Assembly (NCBI GenBank): GCA_030592025.1
Contig: JAUUZX010000098.1
Span: 1-6,302 of the forward strand
Length of the DNA stretch: 6,302 nt
Direction: 5' to 3'
Origin: a bacterium
Lineage (GTDB): Bacteria > Krumholzibacteriota > Krumholzibacteria > LZORAL124-64-63
The position numbers were made by a program, and so were the translations under genes. Every line of letters starts with the position of its first letter. Within the stretch, counting starts at the first letter, position 1. Below are positions 1 to 6,082 of this stretch, in pieces. The notes below the pieces were generated by a model that saw nothing but the letters and a program-made list of their open reading frames with translations, did no database searches and was not told where the DNA came from.

Positions 1-1
1 T

Positions 2-988
2 CCCGATCATGATCTCGACATCATGACGGCGGGCCAGACACCGAACCGGATCGCAGCGCGGGTGATCGCCGGTCTCGAGCCGGTCCTCATGGGTGAAGAG
101 CCGGACTGGGTCATCGTTCAGGGGGACACGACCACGACGGCCGCCGCAGCCCTGGCCGCCAGTTTTGCGGGCATCAAGGTAGGCCATGTCGAGGCGGGAC
201 TGCGCACCCATGACCCGCGCCAGCCCTTTCCCGAGGAGATCAACCGGCGTGCCGTGGGTGCGGTGGCCAATCTGCATTTCGCCCCGACCGTGCGGGCCCG
301 GGACAACCTCCTGCGCGAAGGGGTGGCCCCGGAGCAGATCCACGTGACGGGCAACACCGGCATCGACGCTCTCTTCGCCATGATTTCCGATCTCGAACCG
401 GCGCCCGAAGATCTCCCCTGGGCGGGCCTGCCCCCGGATGCCCGCATCGTCCTGGCCACCGCCCACCGGCGCGAGAACCTGGGGCGGCCCCTCGAGGACA
501 TCTGCCTGGCTCTGCGGGACATCGCCCGGAGCAACGGACGGGACCTTCACGTCGTTTTTCCTGTCCATCCCCGGTCGGAGGTGTCGTCGACGGTCCGGCG
601 CATCCTGGGGGATGAGGCCAACATCATCCTTTGCGATCCTCTCGGCTACGCGGACCTCATCCGCTTGATGGTCCGTTCGGAACTCGTCATCACCGATTCG
701 GGTGGTCTCCAGGAGGAGGCCCCTTCCCTCGGCAAGGCGGTCCTGGTCCTGCGCGAGGTGACGGAGCGACCGGAGGCCGTGGAGGCCGGTGTCGCCCGAT
801 TGGTCGGCACCGACCGGACCCGCATCGTCGAGGCCGCTGCCGCCTATTTGCAGGGACCGCCGAACCGCGTCCGGGGTCGGGCGACCCTCTGCTACGGCGA
901 CGGCCTTGCTGCCGAACGCATCGTTTCCTGTCTGTTGGGCACACCCAGCAAGGAGTGGCGACCGCAATCTACGATCCAGGAACCTTGA
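2..988 (+). CDS. wecB: UDP-N-acetylglucosamine 2-epimerase (non-hydrolysing), 5'-truncated
   Basis: This enzyme family interconverts UDP-GlcNAc and UDP-ManNAc in the cytoplasm and supplies ManNAc units for surface polysaccharides. The frame is open from the left edge; 328 residues are visible and, by alignment from memory with E. coli WecB (376 aa), about 53 N-terminal residues lie outside the window. An ATG at 23 is internal: codons before it (PDHDLDI) match the family. Visible motifs, numbered from the first visible residue, are QGDTTTT (Asp42), GHVEAGLRT (Glu64), PFPEEINRR (Glu78, Arg82), TAHRREN (His155) and TDSGGLQEEAPSLGK (231-245), followed by TERPEAVEAG. These correspond to the catalytic residues D95, E117, E131, R135 and H213 of WecB, so the enzyme looks intact. 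It sits 40 bp upstream of a membrane-anchored ConA-like gene and heads the visible part of the operon. The family is very secure; the symbol is by similarity (mnaA is an equally good name). Confidence 0.96.
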   Translation, partial: PDHDLDIMTAGQTPNRIAARVIAGLEPVLMGEEPDWVIVQGDTTTTAAAALAASFAGIKVGHVEAGLRTHDPRQPFPEEINRRAVGAVANLHFAPTVRARDNLLREGVAPEQIHVTGNTGIDALFAMISDLEPAPEDLPWAGLPPDARIVLATAHRRENLGRPLEDICLALRDIARSNGRDLHVVFPVHPRSEVSSTVRRILGDEANIILCDPLGYADLIRLMVRSELVITDSGGLQEEAPSLGKAVLVLREVTERPEAVEAGVARLVGTDRTRIVEAAAAYLQGPPNRVRGRATLCYGDGLAAERIVSCLLGTPSKEWRPQSTIQEP

Positions 989-1016
989 TGTCGAAGCTCA
1001 TGCCGGGCCGACGATC

Positions 1017-1022
1017 AAGGAA
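1017..1022 (+). promoter_or_regulatory. Ribosome binding site for the ConA-like gene
   Basis: AAGGAA lies 6 nt before the ATG at 1029. It favours that start over the in-frame ATG at 1035 and over the much longer upstream extension of the same frame, which would overlap the epimerase gene. Confidence 0.6.
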
Positions 1023-1028
1023 TGGGAG

Positions 1029-1715
1029 ATGGGCATGGCCCTGAGGAGAAACCAGCAAGGCCGAATCATCGCCGTGGCGCTCGCCCTGATCATGATCCTG
1101 GCGGGGGTCGGCGCCGCCACGGGCTATGTGAAATGGCCCCTGATATCCCAGCCCGTTGGTGACGACTCCTGGGTCGTCGTCGCGGACTGGAACTTCGCGG
1201 ACGGACCTTTTCCCGACGGCTGGGCCTACGGCGATTGGCACATCGCCGACGGCTACCTCGAGCTCGACGGAGGGCCTGCGGACTGGGCCGTGTACTTCAC
1301 CCCCGTGCACCACGGGAGCAACTTCATCCTCGAGACCCAGGTGCAGCTGGTCAGCGGCTACGGTGGCAAGGGCGTGCGCGCTCATCTGCTCACCCGGGAC
1401 AGCAACGGCCTGACCCACGAATCCGGCATGGTCCTGGCGGTCGCTCCGGACCGCATCGCGGTGCGTCACATGGTCAACGGCCGCGACGTCGTCAGTGACC
1501 TCATCCCCTCGCCGGTTGCGGCTGAGGGGTCGGATTGGCATGACTTGAAGGTCGCCGTGGTGGACGGCCTGATCTCGGCCTGGGTCGACGGCGAACTCGT
1601 CTACGAGACCGATCGCCGGGGACCGCCCGGCTACTACACCGAACCCCATCTCGCGGCGGAGAACGGCGTGGCCCGTTTCCGCAACATCAGGATCCGGTCC
1701 TCGTCGGGATCATGA
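1029..1715 (+). CDS. Membrane-anchored concanavalin A-like (LamG / DUF1080-type) beta-sandwich protein
   Basis: This is a 228-residue protein. Residues 5-12 are basic (RR, R), and residues 13-33 form one hydrophobic segment that could be a signal anchor or an uncleaved signal peptide, so the rest probably faces the periplasm. Residues ~50-224 read as a jelly-roll beta-sandwich: WNFADG-PFPDGW near the start, W-HIADGYLEL, a central ETQVQL strand, then HDLKVAVVDGLISAWVDGELVYE and a closing GVARFRNIRIRS. That order (measured strand, W-H-x-L-K-V, x-V-D-G, then a final F-R-N-I strand) is typical of the LamG and 3-keto-disaccharide hydrolase (DUF1080) ConA-like folds. No clear catalytic pair is evident, so carbohydrate binding is at least as likely as hydrolysis. 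Its position between a sugar-nucleotide enzyme and a polysaccharide synthase suggests a role with the nascent polymer (inference). The fold call is fairly firm and the function is not. Confidence 0.8.
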   Translation: MGMALRRNQQGRIIAVALALIMILAGVGAATGYVKWPLISQPVGDDSWVVVADWNFADGPFPDGWAYGDWHIADGYLELDGGPADWAVYFTPVHHGSNFILETQVQLVSGYGGKGVRAHLLTRDSNGLTHESGMVLAVAPDRIAVRHMVNGRDVVSDLIPSPVAAEGSDWHDLKVAVVDGLISAWVDGELVYETDRRGPPGYYTEPHLAAENGVARFRNIRIRSSSGS

Positions 1716-1759
1716 GCGCGTGGCCTCGTCCCGACGGCAATGCAGAGGCGAAACGATGA
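1712..1759 (+). other. Possible 15-codon coupling ORF between the ConA-like gene and the glycosyltransferase
   Basis: A short frame (ATG at 1712, TGA at 1757-1759) overlaps the stop of the preceding gene as ATGA and overlaps the start of the glycosyltransferase as a second ATGA. It would encode MSAWPRPDGNAEAKR. No clear Shine-Dalgarno precedes it. It may be chance, or it may let ribosomes pass from one gene to the next. It is too short to judge as a peptide gene. Confidence 0.2.
1744..1748 (+). promoter_or_regulatory. Ribosome binding site for the glycosyltransferase
   Basis: AGAGG lies 7 nt before the ATG at 1756. It supports that start over the in-frame GTG at 1720. Starting at 1756 also gives a cleaner signal-like N-terminus. 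Confidence 0.55.
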
Positions 1760-3240
1760 CCTGGAAGAACCGCACCGGCGTCGGTCGTCCCTTGGCGAGA
1801 GAGCTGTTGCTGGCCTTGGCCCTCGTCACGGTGTCCTGGATCATGGCGGCCGGTTTCGTGCCCGACGCCCTGGCCCAGCAGGCCCCGGCGGCGGACGTGC
1901 CTGGGCCGTCCCGGGTGGCGGGGGAGGCCCAGTTCGACAACAGTCGGCCGGAGGTCGAGCCCGGTCCACCGCGCCATCCCCTGGTGATCCGCATCATGAA
2001 GTTCGTCTTCTACGGGATCATCGCCCTGATCTGCGTGTACCTCGTGCGGCACTGGTACTTCTCCCTGAACCGCGTCCTCGGCCGGCAGCGCCACCCCTAC
2101 CTGGACATCGACACCGCCGACTGGCCCTGCGTCACCGTTCTGGTCCCCGCCCATAACGAGGATCTCGTCATCACGGGCATCCTGGAGGCGATTCTCGAGG
2201 TCGACTACCCCGAGGGACGGCTGCGCGTGATCCCCATCAACGACCGGTCGACGGACAAGACCGGTGAACTCATCGACGAGATCGCCGCCCGGCGGCCCGG
2301 CATGGTCACCCCCTTCCACCGCAAGGAAGGTCCGGCGGGCAAGGCGGCGGCGCTCGCCGACGCCATGGAACTCATCGAGGACGACATCGTACTCGTCTTC
2401 GATGCGGACTACATCCCGGGCCGGGGCCTGATCAAGCAGCTCGTCGCGCCCTTCTTCGACCCGGAGGTCGGGGCGGCCATGGGCCGGGTCGTCCCGCTGA
2501 ACGTGGGGCGGAATCTCCTGACCCGGGCGTTGGACATGGAGCGTTCGGGCGGCTACCAGGTCGACCAGCAGGCCCGCATGAACCTGAAGTTGGTGCCCCA
2601 GTACGGCGGCACGGTCGGGGGCATCCGCAAGTCGGCCCTCGAGGCGGTCGGTGGCTGGCACCTGGGCAGCCTGGCCGAGGACACCGACGCCACGATCCGC
2701 CTCCTGCTGGGCGGTTGGAAGACCGTCTACCAGAACCGGTCCGAGTGCTACGAGCAGGTGCCCGAGACCTGGCCCGGACGCATGGCCCAGATCTTCCGCT
2801 GGGCCCGGGGCCACAACCAGGTCCTGCAGCGTTACGGCTGGAAGCTGCTCACGAGCCGTCACCTGCGCCTCGCCGAGAAGATCGATGGGCTGCTGCTGCT
2901 CAACGTCTACGTCATGTCCGTGGTGCTGCTGATCGGGTGGGGGCTGGGCGTGATCCTGTGGTACTTGGCCGTTCTGCCCACGAGCCTCCTGATCATCCTG
3001 GCGGTCACGAGCTACAGCACCCTGGGCAACTTCGCCCTCTTCTTCGAGATCGCGGCGGCGACCCATCTCGACGGATCCCACAACCGGGTCCGCCTGTTGC
3101 CTTTCATCATGCTGGGGTTCCTGGTGAGCCTGCTCTCGGTGACGCAAGCGACGTTGACCCAGTTCCTGGGCCGGCGGTCGGACAAGGGCGTGCGCTGGGA
3201 CAAGACGGAACGCAGCCCGAGGAGACCCCAATGGGAGTGA
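1756..3240 (+). CDS. Processive-type family 2 glycosyltransferase (polysaccharide synthase), membrane-bound
   Basis: This 494-residue protein belongs to the GT2 group with cellulose, hyaluronan and PNAG synthases, which polymerise sugars from UDP-donors at the inner membrane and move the chain outward. A hydrophobic segment (~15-35) ends in ALA-QQ at 38-42 and could be a signal peptide or first helix. A short proline-rich stretch follows, then a helix at ~76-98. The catalytic domain (~125-365) carries VPAHNED (130-136), INDRSTD (161-167), FDADY (215-219, the DxD metal site), AEDTD (307-311, the catalytic 'TED' aspartate) and QIFRW (345-349, the QxxRW motif of processive enzymes). C-terminal helices lie at ~379-402, ~408-434 and ~447-470, and the tail RWDKTER is typical of this group. 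The start overlaps a possible coupling ORF and the stop overlaps the next gene by 10 bp. A UDP-ManNAc or UDP-GlcNAc donor is plausible from the upstream epimerase, but the specificity cannot be read from sequence. Confidence 0.93.
   Translation: MTWKNRTGVGRPLARELLLALALVTVSWIMAAGFVPDALAQQAPAADVPGPSRVAGEAQFDNSRPEVEPGPPRHPLVIRIMKFVFYGIIALICVYLVRHWYFSLNRVLGRQRHPYLDIDTADWPCVTVLVPAHNEDLVITGILEAILEVDYPEGRLRVIPINDRSTDKTGELIDEIAARRPGMVTPFHRKEGPAGKAAALADAMELIEDDIVLVFDADYIPGRGLIKQLVAPFFDPEVGAAMGRVVPLNVGRNLLTRALDMERSGGYQVDQQARMNLKLVPQYGGTVGGIRKSALEAVGGWHLGSLAEDTDATIRLLLGGWKTVYQNRSECYEQVPETWPGRMAQIFRWARGHNQVLQRYGWKLLTSRHLRLAEKIDGLLLLNVYVMSVVLLIGWGLGVILWYLAVLPTSLLIILAVTSYSTLGNFALFFEIAAATHLDGSHNRVRLLPFIMLGFLVSLLSVTQATLTQFLGRRSDKGVRWDKTERSPRRPQWE
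3219..3225 (+). promoter_or_regulatory. Ribosome binding site for the solenoid protein, inside the GT2 coding end
   Basis: GAGGAGA ends 5 nt before the ATG at 3231. It fixes the start within the last codons of the glycosyltransferase and rejects the long upstream extension of this frame, which is a shadow of the synthase gene. Confidence 0.7.
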
Positions 3241-4403
3241 TATCAGCTGTCCTGTTCCTTATGGCTTTCGTGCTGCTGTGGGCCCTGCTGCCGTACCTGG
3301 CGGGTCTGCGTGAGATATGGCAGCAGACCGATGTGGCCCCCCTGCGCATCGCCCGCAGTTCCGAAGTGGAGATCCGCCACTTCGCCCGGGGGTTCCGCGC
3401 CCTGATCACCGAAGAGATCGCGGCCGTCATCGAGCAGAGCCGGACGCAGGAGAAAGGTCTGTCCGGCGTGCTGGAGTGCGGCGAGACGTACCTGGCCGTC
3501 GGTGGCGACAACGCCACGGCCTGCGAACCGCCCCTGGACGACGACGGCATGTGCAGCACGGTGCTGCTGGCCGGCGACCCCCTCGTGCTGCCGCGGGACA
3601 TGGTCCACGTCGGCGAGGTGTACAGCACGACGACGATCCGCGGTGGCGCCAAGAGTGTCTTCCGTGCGGTCCTGGCCGAGCAGGACCTGCGCCTGGAAAG
3701 GGAGTCGGTTGTTCTGCGCTGGGCCCACGCCGCCGGCGAACTCTACGTCGGCACGGGCTCCATGCTGTGTGGCCGGGCCTCGGCCAACGCCGTGATCCGT
3801 CTCGAGGAGGGCTGCCAGTTCGAGCGCCTGAACGCTCCGTTGATCGTGTTCGGCATCACGCGGGGGCCCGGGGAGCCGGCGCCCGACCCGGCACGATCCG
3901 AAGAGGACAGGCGCCCCCTCACTCCGAAGGACCTGCCCAACCACGTGGAGGTTACCGGCAACCGCTGGCTGGTGCGCGGCACGTTGAAGTTGCCGCGGCA
4001 CAAGATCATCGACGCCGACGTCGTCGTCGTCGGTGGGGCGGAACTGGAAGACGGCTCCATCGTCACCGGCAGCATCAAGACCCACAAGGACCTGGTGATC
4101 GGCCGCAACGTGCGGGTCGGCGGCAGTGTGGTCGCCGGTCGCGACCTCGTCGTGGGCGAAGGCAGCCAGATCAAGGGGCCGGTCATCGCCGAACGCGATC
4201 TCGTGCTGGACAAGGGCAGCGTCATCGGCTCGCCGGAGGTCGCGACGACCGTGTCGGCGCGGACGATCCGTTGCCGGTCCGGCGCGCAGTGCCACGGCAC
4301 CGTCTGGGCCCATGACACGGGGGAGGTGCCGCTGCCCGAGGAGGGCACGGTATGGGACCAGGAAGATGTTCCCGACAACGCAACCAAGGAGACCGTCACA
4401 TGA
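3231..4403 (+). CDS. Membrane-anchored double beta-solenoid protein, bactofilin-like (polymer-forming type)
   Basis: This is a 390-residue protein. Residues 4-24 form one strongly hydrophobic helix. A charged, partly helical region follows (40-75). Two blocks of 18-residue repeats come next, with the shared pattern x-V-x-A-x-x-D-L-x-V-x-x-G-S-x-I-x-G: three coils at 146-199, and four at 281-334 and 339-356. A polar, proline-rich linker of about 80 residues (~200-280) separates them. Short Gly/Val/Ile-rich repeats of this length are typical of bactofilins and related beta-helices, which are non-nucleotide polymer-forming scaffolds. A membrane-spanning helix is known in some bactofilins. The gene overlaps the synthase by 10 bp and the next gene by 4 bp, so it is probably translated with them and may hold the synthase complex at a cell site (inference). 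The topology is uncertain: basic residues just after the helix hint that the solenoid is cytoplasmic. An unrelated beta-helix family is the main alternative. Confidence 0.82.
   Translation: MGVISAVLFLMAFVLLWALLPYLAGLREIWQQTDVAPLRIARSSEVEIRHFARGFRALITEEIAAVIEQSRTQEKGLSGVLECGETYLAVGGDNATACEPPLDDDGMCSTVLLAGDPLVLPRDMVHVGEVYSTTTIRGGAKSVFRAVLAEQDLRLERESVVLRWAHAAGELYVGTGSMLCGRASANAVIRLEEGCQFERLNAPLIVFGITRGPGEPAPDPARSEEDRRPLTPKDLPNHVEVTGNRWLVRGTLKLPRHKIIDADVVVVGGAELEDGSIVTGSIKTHKDLVIGRNVRVGGSVVAGRDLVVGEGSQIKGPVIAERDLVLDKGSVIGSPEVATTVSARTIRCRSGAQCHGTVWAHDTGEVPLPEEGTVWDQEDVPDNATKETVT
3666..3827 (+). repeat. First block of 18-residue beta-solenoid repeats (three coils)
   Basis: Residues 146-163, 164-181 and 182-199 align without gaps. 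Examples are AVLAEQDLRL at the start of coil 1, WAHAAGELYV of coil 2 and RASANAVIRL of coil 3, with hydrophobic residues at positions 8, 10 and 15 or 16. The repeat is at protein level and not conspicuous in the DNA, so it is old or constrained. Confidence 0.65.
4071..4298 (+). repeat. Second block of 18-residue beta-solenoid repeats (four coils)
   Basis: Residues 281-298, 299-316 and 317-334 are in exact tandem. They begin SIKTHKDLVIG, SVVAGRDLVVG and PVIAERDLVLD and end in V-G-G, I-K-G and I-G-S. After a four-residue insert (PEVA) a more divergent fourth coil follows at 339-356, ending CHG. The period matches three six-residue faces of a beta-helix. Confidence 0.75.
4386..4391 (+). promoter_or_regulatory. 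Ribosome binding site for the fused membrane/barrel gene
   Basis: AAGGAG lies 8 nt before the ATG at 4400 and is the strongest Shine-Dalgarno in the window. It decides the start over the frame's extension to 4352. The start overlaps the previous stop as ATGA. Confidence 0.75.
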
Positions 4404-6082
4404 AATCCGGCGAGCAATCCGCGCACCGGTTTGTCGCGGGCGCCGAGCTCGGAACCCTGGAACCCTGGCTCGAGGCCCTGCGTCGTCGTGGTTGCTGCGG
4501 GGGGTGCATCTCCGAGCACCGCGCGCTGCGGCATTCGCCGTCGCCCCGCAAGCAGATCCTGGGCTCCGTGCTGCTGACGACCGTGATGCTCGTGCTCTGG
4601 TACCTGTCCATCGGCGGCGTGGCACGTTTGTGGCAGGCGGTCCTGGAGTTCTGCCGCATGGCGGTGGGCATGGGCGGCTACACGACGATCCTGGCCTATG
4701 AGCTCGGTCCGTTCCGTTTCGAAATCCCCTACCTGACGTTCTCCTCGGGATCGCCGGACAACCTGCTGTGGTGGATCGGGATGGCGCTGGCGGCCGTGCT
4801 GGTGGCGGTGTCGTTCCTTACCCCGCGGCGCTACCTGCCCGCGGCCTACTTCCTGCGGGTGGTGGCCTTCTTCCAGTTGACGGCGCAGTTGTTCTTCGCC
4901 CTCTGGCTGCACCACTTCCCCTACGGCGGCGCGGGCTATGTCCACGGCATGCTCATCGCCGGCCTGATGTTCGTTTCCCTGATCCCGCTGGTGCTGGGCC
5001 TCACGTACTACATGTTCGACTTCTCGCTGGGTCGCAAGGTGCTGCTGACCCTGGTCATGGTCGGTCACCTGACGATCATGATCCCGTTCCAGTACTTCAT
5101 GCACGCGTACGTCGTCCACCATCTCTCGCTGCTGTTCATGCCCTTGATGTTCTTCATCTTCGGGCTGCCGGCCAACGTGATGATGTTCATCGCCTTCTTC
5201 GGCTGGGGCTTCAGCTGGCGCAACCGGTGGGATACCGAGGGCAACGGTGACCGGGGGCGATTGGTGAAGACCGTGGCCGTGGCCGCCCTCCTCGCCGTCT
5301 GCCTGGGTGCGGCGCCGCCGGCCGAGGGCCAGACGGCCCAGGATCTCGCGCAGCGCCTGCCGGAAGTCATCCCCGACACGACCCCGCCGCTGGTGCGTAC
5401 GGTGACCGCGGGCTTTGGCTGGGGCGAGTACACGGGGGACACCAATCCCAACAACGGCCAGTTCGTGAGCGTGGCCTTTTCCCGGCCGGGACGCCACGCC
5501 TACAACATCGGCGTGGGGCGTCAGGAGCGGTTCACCCAGAAGGGGTACGGCATCGGGGCGGGCTACACCCACGTGATCGACCCGGCCACCAGCCTTTCCG
5601 TGGGGGCCAACACCGGCACGGGCGACCTGACCCCCAAGTACAGGCTGGGCGTGTCGGGCTCGCGTTCGGTCAAGGGCAACGTCGTGACCCTGGGGTTGTC
5701 CCACGAGCAGAGCAAGGTCGACATCAAGACCAACGGCGTGCACGTCGGCGTGACCCGCTGGCTGGCCCACTTCATCTTCAGCGCCGGCGGTAGCGTCTAT
5801 TACGGCACCCCGGGCAAGACGACCTCGCCGTCGTTCACCCTGGGCGCAACCTACTACATCTGGCAGAGGCTGTACGCGGGGGTGGGGTTCTCCCATGGCC
5901 GGGTCTCGTACCTGGTCCTGGGTCCCGAGGACATCCTGGTGAACTACGACTCCACGGGGTACAACGTCGGAGTGTCCTACTGGATCGACGGGAAGTCGGG
6001 ACTGAACGTCGGGTTCGACTACGGCGACACCGATTTCTTCATCGTGCGGGGCTACAACCTGAGCTACTTCCGTCAGTTCTGA
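4400..6082 (+). CDS. Fused polytopic inner-membrane domain + internal signal peptide + YaiO-like outer-membrane beta-barrel
   Basis: This is one open frame of 560 residues with two unlike halves. Residues 1-50 are soluble, with a Cys/His cluster (C32, C33, C36, H40, H44). Residues 52-270 hold about six hydrophobic helices (near 52-72, 121-140, 146-170, 180-205, 213-234, 240-270), with several His at or near helix ends (171, 172, 182, 223, 235, 240, 241). A basic loop WRNRW...RGRLVK (273-290) leads into a signal-peptide-like stretch (291-303) with a possible signal peptidase I site AEG|Q at 310/311. Residues ~330-560 alternate polar and hydrophobic residues in many short Gly/Tyr-rich strands and end YNLSYFRQF, a classical C-terminal aromatic barrel signal. 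The strand style resembles YaiO-family barrels. I do not recognise the inner-membrane half. The whole may be a polyprotein cut after export, two genes fused by a frame error, or a gene with an internal GTG start at 5264. A role in moving or modifying the polymer across the envelope is inferred from context. Confidence 0.8.
   Translation: MKSGEQSAHRFVAGAELGTLEPWLEALRRRGCCGGCISEHRALRHSPSPRKQILGSVLLTTVMLVLWYLSIGGVARLWQAVLEFCRMAVGMGGYTTILAYELGPFRFEIPYLTFSSGSPDNLLWWIGMALAAVLVAVSFLTPRRYLPAAYFLRVVAFFQLTAQLFFALWLHHFPYGGAGYVHGMLIAGLMFVSLIPLVLGLTYYMFDFSLGRKVLLTLVMVGHLTIMIPFQYFMHAYVVHHLSLLFMPLMFFIFGLPANVMMFIAFFGWGFSWRNRWDTEGNGDRGRLVKTVAVAALLAVCLGAAPPAEGQTAQDLAQRLPEVIPDTTPPLVRTVTAGFGWGEYTGDTNPNNGQFVSVAFSRPGRHAYNIGVGRQERFTQKGYGIGAGYTHVIDPATSLSVGANTGTGDLTPKYRLGVSGSRSVKGNVVTLGLSHEQSKVDIKTNGVHVGVTRWLAHFIFSAGGSVYYGTPGKTTSPSFTLGATYYIWQRLYAGVGFSHGRVSYLVLGPEDILVNYDSTGYNVGVSYWIDGKSGLNVGFDYGDTDFFIVRGYNLSYFRQF
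5264..5266 (+). other. Candidate internal start (GTG) for the barrel module
   Basis: This GTG (residue 289 of the fused frame) would begin a textbook exported protein: V/M-K-T followed by a hydrophobic core and A-E-G|Q. It overlaps a TGA at 5265-5267 in another frame (GTGA), the same kind of junction as elsewhere in this operon. Against it, only a weak G-rich sequence (GGGGGCG, 5253-5259) precedes it and there is no in-frame stop upstream. Rare-looking codons (CGA, TTG) cluster just before it. Confidence 0.35.

Noticed and set aside
789..1028. Upstream extension of the ConA-like frame into the epimerase gene
   Set aside because: It overlaps 200 bp of conserved epimerase coding sequence. The start at 1029 has a good Shine-Dalgarno and gives a proper membrane anchor.
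2715..3230. Upstream extension of the solenoid frame into the glycosyltransferase gene
   Set aside because: It lies in a non-coding frame of a clear GT2 domain. A strong ribosome binding site and a hydrophobic N-terminus place the start at 3231.
1687..3231. Long - strand open frame (514 codons) antisense to the glycosyltransferase
   Set aside because: The + strand carries all GT2 motifs over this span. The antisense product is low-complexity and motif-free, a shadow of high GC content.
4015..4033. GTC/TCG trinucleotide run (short microsatellite)
   Set aside because: It encodes Asp-Val-Val-Val-Val in a beta-strand and follows from codon preference; too short to call a repeat element.
5294..5305. 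Possible lipoprotein lipobox (L-A-V-C) in the internal signal peptide
   Set aside because: Val immediately before Cys does not fit the usual Gly/Ala/Ser requirement, and a better signal peptidase I site follows at AEG|Q.
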